Assembly (NCBI RefSeq): GCF_002394865.1
Contig: NZ_DGUZ01000024.1
Location: forward strand, 22,553 to 86,552
Origin: Fibrobacter sp. UBA4297
Lineage (GTDB): Bacteria > Fibrobacterota > Fibrobacteria > Fibrobacterales > Fibrobacteraceae
Length of the DNA: 64,000 nt
Direction of reading: 5' to 3'
Of this stretch, positions 14,435 through 23,050 are shown piece after piece; the stretch's first letter is position 1; every line of letters begins with the position of its first letter. The translations under genes were made by a program, and so were the position numbers. The notes under the pieces are model-generated. The model made no database searches, was not told the origin of the DNA, and was given only the letters and a program-made list of their open reading frames with translations.

Positions 14435-16105
14435 ATGATGACAAGAGACCAAGAACTTACAGAACTTCTAGATTCCTGCATAAGAACTTATGCTGTGGAA
14501 AATCGTTTCTTGGAATTCAAAAGCAATCACGTAAGTCCTGAAGATTTGGGAAAGTACATATCGGCTCTTTCTAACGGGGCTTGCCTTGAACAGAAGGACG
14601 ACGGCTATCTCTTTTTTGGTGTTGACGACCATTCACATAAAGTTGTTGGAACTTCATTTGACATTTCGATTGCAAAAAAGGGAAATCAGGACCTTGAACT
14701 TTTTCTTCGCGTAAATACGACTCCGAAAATCAATTTCCAAGTAGAACGTTTTTTCTACAAGGGAAACGAAAATTGTCCAATATCGGTTTTCATAATCCCT
14801 GCGGCATCCGAACAACCGACATGTTTTCAGAACATTCCCTATATCAGGGTAAATAGTTCGACAACGAATTTGCGGGATTACCATGATTGGATGCGTTCCA
14901 TTTACAACTCAAGAACGGATTGGAGTAAGGAAATAATACCTGAAGCATCGCTGGATGATCTTGACCCTGAGGCGGTCATTAAAGCTCGCCATGGATTTGC
15001 CGAGCGGTATCCTGACAAAAAAGAATACATTGATTCTTTAGATGATTCCACGTTTTTGGATAAGGCGAAAATAACGGTTGGTGGAAAAATAACCCGAACG
15101 GCTTTGTTGTTGTTGGGTAAGGACGAATCATCACACTACTTGAATCACATTTCCCAAATTGTTTGGCGATTGAATTCTGGCGATGAGCAGGCAGGTGATA
15201 TTTTCTCTCTTCCGTTTCTTCTCTCGACCGACCGTGTTTTGGCTAAAATACGCAATTACAGGTTCAAAATTTATCCAAGCAACAGTTTAATTCCGGCAGA
15301 AGTTTGGAAGTACGATACCAAGACGATATTGGAAGCTTTGCACAATTGCATTGCCCATCAAGACTATAGTGCGAATTCGAGAATTGTCGTTACTGAGGAA
15401 AAAGATAGCCTATGCTTTGAAAATGCAGGCTCTTTCTTTGATGGCAACTTTGAAGATTATATTCGCGGACGACGGACTCCTGCCCGTTACAGGAATCCGT
15501 TCCTTGTTCAGGCGATGGTCAACTTGAAGATGATTGACACGCAGGGCTACGGCATCCATTCGATGTTCCTTAGCCAACGTAATCGCTGCTTGCCCATGCC
15601 CGATTACGAAAGCACGAAGGAAAAAGTCGTGCTGCGTATTCCAGGAACGGTCATAGATGAAAATTACAGCAAGATGCTTTTGGAGAACACTTCCATCGGT
15701 TTGGATGAGGCTGTGTTGCTTGATGCCCTCCAAAAGAAGAAACCTTTATCTGCGGAAGCGATTAAGCTGTTGAAACGGGATGGTCTTGTCGAAGGTCGTG
15801 GAAAAAACATTTTCATATCGAAATATGTAGCCTTGGCGACAAATCAAGAAAAGGAACACTCGCAGGCGAAAGGGCTTAGCAATACTAATTATCGAAATAT
15901 TATTTTGGATTACTTGAGGGACTACGGCGAACTGAGCAAGTCTCAAATCTATGCAATGCTTCAGCAGTATTTGCCGACGACGTTGGATGATCGTCAGAAG
16001 AAAAGCAAGGTGGAAAATTTGCTTTCTAGTCTTAGGATGGCAGGGCGGATTCAGTACAATGTTTCCAAGAAATGGGTCCTATCAAAGATGGATAAAACCT
16101 CTTAA
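14435..16105 (+). CDS. AlbA_2-domain ATP-binding protein (second copy type)
   Basis: 556 aa from ATG 14435 (an ATG follows directly at 14438); the longer in-frame start runs through the upstream repeat and is rejected. The AlbA_2 domain covers residues 20-150 (NRFLEFKSNHVSPEDLGKYI, DGYLFFGVDDHSH). The GHKL-like ATPase motif is EALHNCIAHQDYSANSR with the later MIDTQGYGIHSMF. Residues about 420-550 hold winged-helix-like segments (AEAIKLLKRDGLVEGRGK; KSQIYAMLQQYLPTT). It is probably a DNA-binding regulator. The terminal CCTCTTAA is the first of six copies of this octamer clustered downstream. Confidence 0.85.
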   Translation: MMTRDQELTELLDSCIRTYAVENRFLEFKSNHVSPEDLGKYISALSNGACLEQKDDGYLFFGVDDHSHKVVGTSFDISIAKKGNQDLELFLRVNTTPKINFQVERFFYKGNENCPISVFIIPAASEQPTCFQNIPYIRVNSSTTNLRDYHDWMRSIYNSRTDWSKEIIPEASLDDLDPEAVIKARHGFAERYPDKKEYIDSLDDSTFLDKAKITVGGKITRTALLLLGKDESSHYLNHISQIVWRLNSGDEQAGDIFSLPFLLSTDRVLAKIRNYRFKIYPSNSLIPAEVWKYDTKTILEALHNCIAHQDYSANSRIVVTEEKDSLCFENAGSFFDGNFEDYIRGRRTPARYRNPFLVQAMVNLKMIDTQGYGIHSMFLSQRNRCLPMPDYESTKEKVVLRIPGTVIDENYSKMLLENTSIGLDEAVLLDALQKKKPLSAEAIKLLKRDGLVEGRGKNIFISKYVALATNQEKEHSQAKGLSNTNYRNIILDYLRDYGELSKSQIYAMLQQYLPTTLDDRQKKSKVENLLSSLRMAGRIQYNVSKKWVLSKMDKTS

Positions 16106-16141
16106 ATTTAGTACGCAAGTTTGAAATTTAAGAGGCTTTTT
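16097..16141 (+). terminator. Terminator overlapping the stop codon of the AlbA-type gene
   Basis: CCTCTTAAATTT (16098-16109), a loop of about 15 nt, then AAATTTAAGAGG and CTTTTT. The stop codon TAA is part of the stem. Confidence 0.65.
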
Positions 16142-16240
16142 AAGAGGAAATTGGCAAAATTTGCCTAAAAAACGCGTTTTAACCTCTTAAATTAGTTGCT
16201 TTTACTTTTTTTTAAGAGGTTTGGGAAAAAAGTTAAGAGG
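16098..16240. repeat. Cluster of six TTAAGAGG octamers
   Basis: TTAAGAGG occurs at 16128, 16140, 16212 and 16233, and its complement CCTCTTAA at 16098 and 16183, all within 143 bp. Several are arranged as inverted pairs. They may be protein-binding sites or nested hairpins. Confidence 0.75.
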
Positions 16241-16344
16241 CTGCATGCACCCCTAATTCCAATTTGGAATAAGCGTCTGGCGGTCCAAGATGGGGCGTTT
16301 TTGGCGATTTTTCGCACAAAAACAGGCTGCTTTGTAAACTTTTG

Positions 16345-16373
16345 TTGCGTCTGGGCTGTATTTAAGTTATTTT
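16345..16373 (+). promoter_or_regulatory. Possible promoter of the structured RNA
   Basis: TTGCGT, 17 nt, TATTTT. It lies about 37 bp before the first stem of the RNA structure at 16410. Confidence 0.4.
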
Positions 16374-16409
16374 TAGATTGGACATATTAGAGAGTTTAGC
16401 TCTTGTTCT

Positions 16410-16605
16410 CTAAGTGAAATCTCGACAGTTTCCCTGAACGAGAATAAGGCGAACGCTCACGCAGGTATGCCGTTTTGCGGTGTATCTCGGTTTGCTGTAC
16501 CGGCCTTTTAGCCGGTCTTTGGTCATATAGCCAAAGAGCAACAGCCCTTTTGGGGCGTGGGTCGTTTGTGTTTATCGTTCAGAGGCAGTCGAGAGCCCCA
16601 CTTAG
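16410..16605 (+). ncRNA. Large candidate structured RNA (196 nt), family not recognised
   Basis: The ends form a long interrupted helix: CTAAGTG/CACTTAG (16410-16416, 16599-16605), TCTCGAC/GTCGAGA (16420-16426, 16588-16594) and CTGAAC/GTTCAG (16434-16439, 16577-16582). Inside are at least four hairpins. These are AGGTATGCCG/CGGTGTATCT with three G-U pairs, ACCGGC/GCCGGT, CTTTGG/CCAAAG and GCCC/GGGC. I see no tmRNA, RNase P or SRP signatures. It ends about 107 nt before the FISUMP lipoprotein start, so it is either a leader element or an independent RNA. A weak hairpin with a T-tract (16631-16650) follows. Confidence 0.6.
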
Positions 16606-16711
16606 GTAAATGCAACGATCTACGCCTTTCTTGTATCCATACAAATTTTGGCGAAGTTCATTGCGGTTCTACAGGGGCGAACTACAGAATTTTAAAACGA
16701 TGGAGGCTGTT

Positions 16712-18355
16712 ATGACACAGAAAGCAAGATGGTTCATTTCGCTGGCTGCTACGGTGGTGTTCCCGTTTGCACTCTCCGCTTGTGGCGATGAAGTGACCGA
16801 AGAACATATTACCCAAGTCGTAGAAGAAAAAATTCTGGTGGTTGCCGATGTATCGGAACTTCCTGATTGTTCCTTAGAAAATCAGGGCAAGCAGGTTCTT
16901 GTCAGGGGAGAGGCTTCGCCTCGCATCTGTGTTGATGGCAAGTGGATTGCTTCATTTGCTGAAACTCAGGATGATTTAAAATGCACTGCGGAATACTTGC
17001 CCGACGGTTCTGGTTTGAAAATCATTTGCAACGGGGATTCCATCGGTGTGGTGTTGAATGGAACTATAGGCCCACAAGGAGTCCAAGGTGAACAAGGTAT
17101 TCAGGGCGAGCAAGGACTCCAAGGTGAAAAAGGCGACAAAGGAGACCAAGGCGAACAGGGACTCCAAGGTGAAAAAGGCGACAAAGGAGACCAAGGCGAA
17201 CAGGGACTCCAAGGTGAAAAAGGCGACAAGGGAGACCAGGGTGAACAGGGAATCCAGGGAGAGAAAGGCGACCAGGGTGAACAAGGAGCTCAGGGCGAGA
17301 AAGGTGACAAGGGTGATACGGGCGAAGGTTGCTCTGTTGAACAAAATGGGGTTCTCATTACGATTACTTGTGGCAACCAAAATGCTGTTGTTAATATCAT
17401 AGGAGTATGTTCTGGTTCTAATGAAAATGTAGTTAAAGAATATGAAAACGCCTACTATGTTTGTCATTCTAATATGTGGGTGGATGCATCTGTGTTAGAA
17501 TACGATACCTATGGAAAAATTTGTTTTGAAAATGGGGCGATTGTTGGTGGAGTTGTCGATACCATTAATAAGTATGTGTGCGATGCAGATACATTTAGAG
17601 TTGCGGATGAAAAAGAAGTTGCTTTGAGTAAGGGGTGTGTTAGCTATACAGAAAATGATGTCGTTCGAAAACAAATTTCTGATGAGCAGGATTCTGTTTA
17701 TGTTTGTAAAAATGGCGTATGGAGCGGCTCTCTGGGTAAACATGTCGTGTACGGGACACTATTGGATAAAAGAGATCAAAAAACTTATAAGACGGTTGTC
17801 ATAGGTGAACAGATATGGATGGCAGAAAATCTAAACTACGCCGATAGTATAAGTTACCCTGGTATGCAAAAACGTAACTGGTGTTACTATAATAATTGTG
17901 AAAAGTATGGTCGCCATTATAACTGGGCCGCAGCCATAGATAGTGCTGGCACTTTTAGCACCAATGGAAAATATTCTGGCTATGAACGGCTATATGCGCT
18001 GATTTATCCTGTTCGTGGAATATGTCCTGAAGGGTGGCATTTGCCTGATAGCACAGAATGGAAAACGCTGTATTCTGCGATGGGCTTTTCCCCTTATGCT
18101 ATGCAGGCGGTGGGCTATGAAAAATGGCCTGACGCATTGGATACGTATGGGTTCTCTGCACTTCCCGCTAGTGTTCGCGATAATAGCACAGGCTTTGATT
18201 ATTACTTCCGAGACATGGCTATATTCTGGAGTTCTACTCAGAAGGACTTTTATTCGGCTTATGTGTTGTATTTGGATAAGAATTCCGCGAATGCTGCCGG
18301 CATTGGTAATAAACGCAGTGGTTACTCAGTTCGTTGTCTAAAAAATTCTCTGTGA
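16712..18355 (+). CDS. Lipoprotein with collagen-like repeats and C-terminal FISUMP domain
   Basis: 547 aa from ATG 16712, supported by GGAGG 6 nt upstream. The signal peptide ends in the lipobox LSAC (Cys about residue 24), so it is a lipid-anchored envelope protein. Residues 120-206 are 29 uninterrupted Gly-X-Y triplets (GEQGLQGEKGDKGDQ units) of collagen type. A Cys-containing spacer follows, and residues about 347-547 are the F. succinogenes major paralogous domain (VVIGEQIWMAENLNY, WAAAIDSAG, CPEGWHLPDSTEW, GYSVRCLK). FISUMP proteins are abundant on Fibrobacter surfaces, with no defined role; adhesion is plausible. The collagen triplets predict trimerisation into a stalk. Confidence 0.9.
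   Translation: MTQKARWFISLAATVVFPFALSACGDEVTEEHITQVVEEKILVVADVSELPDCSLENQGKQVLVRGEASPRICVDGKWIASFAETQDDLKCTAEYLPDGSGLKIICNGDSIGVVLNGTIGPQGVQGEQGIQGEQGLQGEKGDKGDQGEQGLQGEKGDKGDQGEQGLQGEKGDKGDQGEQGIQGEKGDQGEQGAQGEKGDKGDTGEGCSVEQNGVLITITCGNQNAVVNIIGVCSGSNENVVKEYENAYYVCHSNMWVDASVLEYDTYGKICFENGAIVGGVVDTINKYVCDADTFRVADEKEVALSKGCVSYTENDVVRKQISDEQDSVYVCKNGVWSGSLGKHVVYGTLLDKRDQKTYKTVVIGEQIWMAENLNYADSISYPGMQKRNWCYYNNCEKYGRHYNWAAAIDSAGTFSTNGKYSGYERLYALIYPVRGICPEGWHLPDSTEWKTLYSAMGFSPYAMQAVGYEKWPDALDTYGFSALPASVRDNSTGFDYYFRDMAIFWSSTQKDFYSAYVLYLDKNSANAAGIGNKRSGYSVRCLKNSL
17069..17329 (+). repeat. Collagen-type coding repeat with 45-bp units
   Basis: A 45-nt unit beginning GACTCCAAGGTGAAAAAGG is present three times almost identically (17114-17248), flanked by diverged 9- and 18-nt variants. 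The unit is in frame, so repeat number can change stalk length without a frameshift. Confidence 0.85.
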
Positions 18356-18478
18356 AACTTTTTCTAGACATAAACCATGGCGCTTTATTATTGCGGTTAA
18401 TTCACTCGGTGGTAGGATTTATTAAAACAAGTTTTTCGTTATGAATCTAAAATTAGACAATTCAAAAAGGATTGGAAT

Positions 18479-18655
18479 GTGGTAAAAAGAAGTAACATTT
18501 TTAAAAGTGATACCTTGTTGAAAACAGCGGCATCCGTTATTGAAAGAACGTTTGGGTTACCTAATGGATGTGTGAAGTTAGTGAAGAAAGATGGTCGTAA
18601 AATGCGTGATGATGCAGTGGTTAAAACATTAAGAAATCACTGGGAGAAAGAATGA
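18479..18655 (+). CDS. Small hypothetical protein, coupled to the next gene
   Basis: 58 aa starting at GTG 18479, with AAAGGA 6 nt before it. The protein is basic (SNIFKSDTLLKTAASVIERT; KLVKKDGRKMRDD). Its stop overlaps the start of the next gene as ATGA, which argues that it is real. No family recognised. The base composition is AT-rich compared with the core genes, like the next gene. Confidence 0.6.
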   Translation: MVKRSNIFKSDTLLKTAASVIERTFGLPNGCVKLVKKDGRKMRDDAVVKTLRNHWEKE

Positions 18656-19191
18656 TGAAAAAGAAAATAATTGATGCATCGTTAAGCAAGCGTTTGGGTG
18701 TAGATGTTTGTGCTCAAGATTTCTTAGAAGCCGAATTGCCGTATTTACAATGGGAGATTATCTATATCTCGGATGAAACGGGTGATGCGGAAAAAGAATA
18801 TGTGCAATATGAAGCAAATGATGAAATGTCTGAAGAAAAATACGAAAATACAAATCTGTGCCCTGGGGAAATAGATGAGATTAATTTAGTAGATGGGAAC
18901 ATGGTTGAAGTTGACGATGTTGAATCGTGGGCGGAAGAACAAATTGATTTGCTCTTGAAAAAGAAACCTAAGGTTGTTCGTGCAATTTTGAAGGAAAGAC
19001 TCCTTGGAAAAAATACGATTGATGCAGAATACGAACCAAGGCGCTCTTTTGCGTGGTCTCGCACACTTGCGGAAATCGCTCACATATTGGAAAAGGAAAA
19101 CTGCTTGCCGAAAGGGACTGTTGTCTTCCGAAAAAAAGGAGCCGTTTTAAATCTTCGGAAAAAATTGGCTTGCCTGTATCAAAATAAATAA
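18652..19191 (+). CDS. Hypothetical protein, acidic N-terminal half
   Basis: 179 aa. The N-terminal half is very acidic (ETGDAEKEYVQYEANDEMSE), the C-terminal half basic (KKKPKVVRAILKERLLGK, VVFRKKGAVLNLRKKLACLY). There is no signal peptide or membrane segment. It overlaps the small upstream gene by 4 nt, so the pair is probably co-translated. The arrangement (small basic protein followed by a larger one) would suit a toxin-antitoxin or phage-derived pair, but there is no sequence support for this. Not recognised. Confidence 0.6.
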   Translation: MMKKKIIDASLSKRLGVDVCAQDFLEAELPYLQWEIIYISDETGDAEKEYVQYEANDEMSEEKYENTNLCPGEIDEINLVDGNMVEVDDVESWAEEQIDLLLKKKPKVVRAILKERLLGKNTIDAEYEPRRSFAWSRTLAEIAHILEKENCLPKGTVVFRKKGAVLNLRKKLACLYQNK

Positions 19192-19288
19192 TTGATTCTT
19201 CTGTAAAATTGTTTTCATAGCGCTGTCAATTTTGTTGGGAACCTAAAAGAAGTTTTGTAGATTTTTCGTTATGCTTTTGTAAATGACA

Positions 19289-19327
19289 AAGGCCCCGGAT
19301 CTGCATCCGAGGCCTTCAATTTTTTCT
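19289..19327. terminator. Bidirectional terminator
   Basis: Hairpin aaggcc..ggat/atcc..ggcctt (19289-19316), followed by CAATTTTTTC on the plus strand and TTTGTC on the minus strand. It could end both the plus-strand pair and the minus-strand etf-acd operon. Confidence 0.7.
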
Positions 19328-19328
19328 A

Positions 19329-19373
19329 GATCCTTTCGACTTCGTGCCTTGCGGCACTCCGCTCAGGATGACA
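19329..19373. repeat. GTCAT-type REP-like element
   Basis: On the minus strand it starts TGTCATCCTGAGCGGAGTGC and ends GTCGAAAGGATC. The outer arms ATCCT/AGGAT and the inner GTGCC/GGCAC pair. This style of repeat is widespread in bacterial intergenic DNA. Confidence 0.65.
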
Positions 19374-19397
19374 CCAGTGCGTGGCAGCGGCTATTCC

Positions 19398-19425
19398 TAG
19401 CCACTAACCACTGTTTACTAATTAC
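19398..19425. repeat. Heptad-phased tract at the acd 3' end
   Basis: TAGCCAC TAACCAC TGTTTAC TAATTAC: four units of 7 nt sharing a TA..AC pattern, running into the acd stop codon. Confidence 0.55.
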
Positions 19426-21134
19426 GCCTGCTTGTAGCTTTCGAGCGATTCCACGCGGAGGCTCTTCACGAAGTTGTAGTGCTTTGCGACTTCGGCTTCG
19501 GCGAGGTTCAAGTACACCTTCATGCTCTTGTCGAACAGTTCCGGTGCCTTGGTGGCGTCGCGGAGGAGCAACTGGGTCATCACGCAGTTGGCGGCGAGTT
19601 CGTACAAGTGACGGCTGCAGAGGTCGGTGAATTCGTTGTTTTCAACGGACTTCACGTATTCAATAGCTTCGTTGTACTTTTCGTCCATAGCCTTGGCGCG
19701 AGCCTTGAGGCTTTCGTATTCCGGGCGAACGTCCATGGCTTCGAGTTCTTCGAGCATGAGGCCGTAGCTGCCGGTGGTGATGTGCGGAAGTGCTGCAACC
19801 GTCTGCAACTGCGTCGTGCCTTCGTAAATCGAAGTGATACGAGCATCGCGGTAGAGGCGCTGGCAAGCGTATTCGAGCATGTAGCCCGAACCGCCGTGAA
19901 CCTGGATACAGTCGTAGCTGTTCTGGTTTGCGTATTCGGAGTTCATGCCCTTGGCGAGCGGCGTGCAAGCGGAAGCGAGCTTCTGGTAAAGTTTGAGTTC
20001 CTTCTTTTCGTCGTCGGTGAGCTTGCGGGTGCGTTCGATGTCTTCGAGGCACTTGTAGATATCGACGTAACGAGCTGTCTGGTACAAGAGGGCGCGGCCT
20101 GCATCGAGACGAGCCTTGATGTTCGAGATCATCTCGTAGACGGCCGGGAAGTTCACGATAGCCTGACCGAACTGCTTACGGTCCTTGGCGTAGGCGAGAG
20201 CTTCGTTGTAAGCCATCTGGCTGATACCCACGGACTGAGCGGCAATGCCGAGGCGTGCGCCGTTCATGAGGGCCATCACGTACTTGATGAGACCGAACTT
20301 GCGGCGGCCGCAGAGTTCAGCCTTGGCGTTCTTGTAGACAAGTTCGCAAGTCGGGCTTCCGTGAATACCGAGCTTGTTTTCGATGCGGCGAACGTCAACG
20401 CCACCGTCGCGCTTGTCGTAAATGAACATGGAAAGACCACGACCGTCGTGCGTGCCTTCTTCGGAGCGGGCGAGCACCAGGTGGATGTCGGAGTCGCCGT
20501 TCGTGATGAAGCGCTTCACGCCGTTCAAGTACCAGCACTTGTCAGCTTCGCTGTAGGTGGCCTTGAGCATCACGCGCTGCAAGTCAGAACCTGCATCCGG
20601 TTCGGTCAAGTCCATGGACATCGTTTCGCCGGCGCAGATGCGCGGGATGAAACGGGAACGCTGGTCTTCGTCGCCGAATTCATAGAGCGTTTCAATGCAG
20701 TCCTGGAGGGACCAGATGTTCTCGAAACCGGCGTCTGCAGAGGCGATCATTTCGTTGATGGCCGTGTAGGCGGTAATCGGGAAGTTGAGACCGCCAAAGC
20801 GGCGCGGCATCGTGACACCGTTGAGGCCAGCCTTGCGGGTGGCTTCGAGGTTTTCGTAGGTCTTGGATGCGTAGCGGACGCGGCCGTTTTCGCAGTGCGG
20901 ACCTTCGGCATCCACGTCTTCGGAGTTCGGGAAGACCGTGTTTGCGGTGATGTCGCCAGCGACTTCGAGCACGCGGTTGTAGTTGTCCATAGCGTCGGCA
21001 AAATCTTCCGGCGCATAGTCGAAATTGTCCTTGTCTGCAAAGCCGTTTTCCTTGAGTTCGACAATGCGCTGCATCAAGGGGCTGCTTTCGAGGTTGAATT
21101 TAATCTCGGGGTGATCTGTGTAGAAATTTGCCAT
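19422..21134 (-). CDS. Acyl-CoA dehydrogenase
   Basis: FAD-dependent acyl-CoA dehydrogenase of 570 aa. That is longer than the usual 380-400 because of an N-terminal extension and a C-terminal helical domain, as in the long AcdA/FadE-like and Bacteroidota-type enzymes. Visible motifs: GLNGVTMPRRFGGLNFP, SMDLTEPDAGSDLQRV (FAD/substrate signature), YLNGVKRFITNGDSD and GGSGYMLEYACQRLYRDARI. YEGTTQLQ holds the likely catalytic Glu. Translated directly after etfA (5 bp gap), it hands electrons to the ETF pair. Whether it oxidises acyl-CoA or reduces enoyl-CoA with a bifurcating ETF cannot be decided here. Confidence 0.93.
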   Translation of the reverse strand: MANFYTDHPEIKFNLESSPLMQRIVELKENGFADKDNFDYAPEDFADAMDNYNRVLEVAGDITANTVFPNSEDVDAEGPHCENGRVRYASKTYENLEATRKAGLNGVTMPRRFGGLNFPITAYTAINEMIASADAGFENIWSLQDCIETLYEFGDEDQRSRFIPRICAGETMSMDLTEPDAGSDLQRVMLKATYSEADKCWYLNGVKRFITNGDSDIHLVLARSEEGTHDGRGLSMFIYDKRDGGVDVRRIENKLGIHGSPTCELVYKNAKAELCGRRKFGLIKYVMALMNGARLGIAAQSVGISQMAYNEALAYAKDRKQFGQAIVNFPAVYEMISNIKARLDAGRALLYQTARYVDIYKCLEDIERTRKLTDDEKKELKLYQKLASACTPLAKGMNSEYANQNSYDCIQVHGGSGYMLEYACQRLYRDARITSIYEGTTQLQTVAALPHITTGSYGLMLEELEAMDVRPEYESLKARAKAMDEKYNEAIEYVKSVENNEFTDLCSRHLYELAANCVMTQLLLRDATKAPELFDKSMKVYLNLAEAEVAKHYNFVKSLRVESLESYKQA

Positions 21135-21139
21135 AGCGC

Positions 21140-22165
21140 TTACTTGTTGTTTGCCTTGTAATACTTGATCATCTTCGGGAGAACTTCTTCGACGGTGCCG
21201 TTGATCACGTAGTCAGCGATAGCGTTGATCGGAGCTTCGGGGTCGGAGTTCACGGAGATGATGATACCTGAATCCTGCATACCAGCGAGGTGCTGGATCT
21301 GGCCGGAAATACCGAAAGCGATATAGACCTTCGGGCGAACCGTCACGCCAGTCTGACCGATCTGACGGTCATGATCGACGAAACCTGCGTCCACAGCGGC
21401 GCGGCTAGCACCGACTTCAGCGTGGAGTTCCTTGGCAAGTTCGAACAGCATGTCGAAGTTTTCCTTGGAGCCCATGCCGTAACCACCGGCGACCACGATC
21501 GGAGCGCCCTTGAGGTTGTGCTTGGCCTTTTCCACATGGCGTTCGAGCACCTTGACCACGTATTCCGTTTCCGGAACGTACTTGGCCACGTCGTGCTTGA
21601 TGACTTCGCCCTTGTAGTTCGGGTCCACGATTTCCTTCTTCATCACGCCTTCGCGGACGGTTGCCATCTGCGGGCGGTGTTCCGGGTTCACAATCGTTGC
21701 GACGATGTTACCGCCGAATGCCGGACGGATCTGGCAGAGCTGGTTTTCGTAGAACTTCTTCACGCCACCGATGCTCATTTCGAAGCTGTCGATTTCGAGT
21801 TCGGTGCAGTCAGCGGTAAGGCCGCTGTGCATGGCGCTAGAGATGCGCGGGCCGAGGTCACGGCCGATAACCGTTGCACCGAGCAAGCAAATCTGCGGCT
21901 GTTCTTCCTTGAAGAGGTTCACCACGAGAGAGGCGTGCGGGTTGGTGGTGTAGGGGAACAGGCCTTCGGCGTCGAACACATGAACCTTGTCCACACCGTA
22001 AGGGAACACCTGTTTTTCGATGCCATCAAGGCCCTTGCCAGCGCAAATGCACTCGAGCTGAACGCCGAGAGTGTTGGCCAACTTGCGACCCTTAGAAAGC
22101 AGTTCAAGGGAAACGTCAACGACGGTGGTTCCCTCAATTTCGCAATATACAAATACGTTATTCAT
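21140..22165 (-). CDS. etfA: Electron transfer flavoprotein, alpha subunit
   Basis: 341 aa. The N-terminal alpha/beta domain (NNVFVYCEIEGTTVVDVSLE) is followed by the C-terminal FAD-binding domain. That domain carries VVAGGYGMGSKENFDML, GASRAAVDAGFVDHDRQIGQ and the signature KVYIAFGISGQIQHLAGM. It pairs with EtfB, encoded immediately upstream (3 bp gap), and passes electrons between the acyl-CoA dehydrogenase and a membrane or soluble partner not found in this window. The three genes form one operon. Confidence 0.95.
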   Translation of the reverse strand: MNNVFVYCEIEGTTVVDVSLELLSKGRKLANTLGVQLECICAGKGLDGIEKQVFPYGVDKVHVFDAEGLFPYTTNPHASLVVNLFKEEQPQICLLGATVIGRDLGPRISSAMHSGLTADCTELEIDSFEMSIGGVKKFYENQLCQIRPAFGGNIVATIVNPEHRPQMATVREGVMKKEIVDPNYKGEVIKHDVAKYVPETEYVVKVLERHVEKAKHNLKGAPIVVAGGYGMGSKENFDMLFELAKELHAEVGASRAAVDAGFVDHDRQIGQTGVTVRPKVYIAFGISGQIQHLAGMQDSGIIISVNSDPEAPINAIADYVINGTVEEVLPKMIKYYKANNK

Positions 22166-22168
22166 AGG

Positions 22169-23050
22169 TTAGCCAATAATCTTCCCGTCTAAAAGTTCCT
22201 TGATAAGTCCTTCAATGTCGGCGTCGCTTGCGGAGAGCGTGCGGCTTTCCTTGGCCTTGAACACGATGTTCTTGACGGCCTTCACGTTCGTCGGCGAGCC
22301 AGCCTTACCGATCTGGGCAGGGTCGGCGTCGATGTCGGCTGCACCCCACTGCGGGATGTCGAGGTAGGGCTTCTTTGCGATGAGAGCTGCGTACTTGTCT
22401 GCATCTTCCGGCTTGCGTTCGGCAACTGCAGTAGCGTTCTTGAACTTCATGATGCGCTTTGCATTGCGCGGACGGCACGGAGCTGCACTGCCGTTCACGG
22501 TTACGACCAGCGGGAGCGGTGCTTCCACAGTTTCGACACCACCGTCGATGTGGCGGCGGATCACGACCTTGCGTGCCTGTTCGTCGAGCTTCAAGATTTC
22601 TTCGGCGTAAGTGACCTGAGTAAGTCCGAGCTTTTCTGCAATCTGCGGACCGACCTGTGCAGTATCGCCGTCGATAGCCTGGCGGCCACCGAGGATAATG
22701 TCGTAGTCACCGATCTTCTTCACTGCCTGGGCGAGCGTGTAGCTCGTAGCGAGCGTGTCAGCACCACCGAGCGGGCGGTCCGTCACGACGTAACCGCAGT
22801 CAGCACCGCGGTACAAAGCTTCGCGGACGACTTCGGCAGACTTCGGGAGACCCATGGTCAAGACGGAGATGGTGGAACCAGGGAACTGGTCCTTCAAACG
22901 AAGGGCTTGCTCCAGGGCGTTCAGGTCTTCGGGGTTGAAGACCGCGGGCAATGCGGCACGATTGATAGTACCCTGCGGCGTCATGGCGTCCGGGCCTACG
23001 TTTCGTGTATCAGGTACTTGCTTTGCAAGCACAACGATTTTAAGACTCAT
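22169..23050 (-). CDS. etfB: Electron transfer flavoprotein, beta subunit
   Basis: 293 aa, somewhat longer than the usual 250-265. It begins IVVLAKQVPDTRNVG. The AMP/FAD-binding part contains LATSYTLAQAVKK and ILGGRQAIDGDTAQVGPQIA. The signature near residue 190 (PLPLVVTVNGSAAPCRPRNAK) is of the ETF-beta kind. First gene of the etfB-etfA-acd operon. The ribosome-binding site is weak. Sequences around 23055-23100 may hold the promoter, but no clear -35/-10 pair was identified. Confidence 0.95.
   Translation of the reverse strand: MSLKIVVLAKQVPDTRNVGPDAMTPQGTINRAALPAVFNPEDLNALEQALRLKDQFPGSTISVLTMGLPKSAEVVREALYRGADCGYVVTDRPLGGADTLATSYTLAQAVKKIGDYDIILGGRQAIDGDTAQVGPQIAEKLGLTQVTYAEEILKLDEQARKVVIRRHIDGGVETVEAPLPLVVTVNGSAAPCRPRNAKRIMKFKNATAVAERKPEDADKYAALIAKKPYLDIPQWGAADIDADPAQIGKAGSPTNVKAVKNIVFKAKESRTLSASDADIEGLIKELLDGKIIG

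Noticed and set aside
16410..16605. The structured RNA as tmRNA, RNase P RNA or SRP RNA
   Set aside because: No tRNA-like end with tag frame, no GAGGAAAGTC-type core and no GGAAGCAGC loop.
16647..16664. TTGGCGAAGTTCATTGCGG as a sigma-54 promoter before the FISUMP gene
   Set aside because: GG and GC are 11 nt apart instead of 10.
17069..17329. Regular repeats resembling a CRISPR array
   Set aside because: The 45-bp units are in frame and encode Gly-X-Y triplets; there are no unique spacers.
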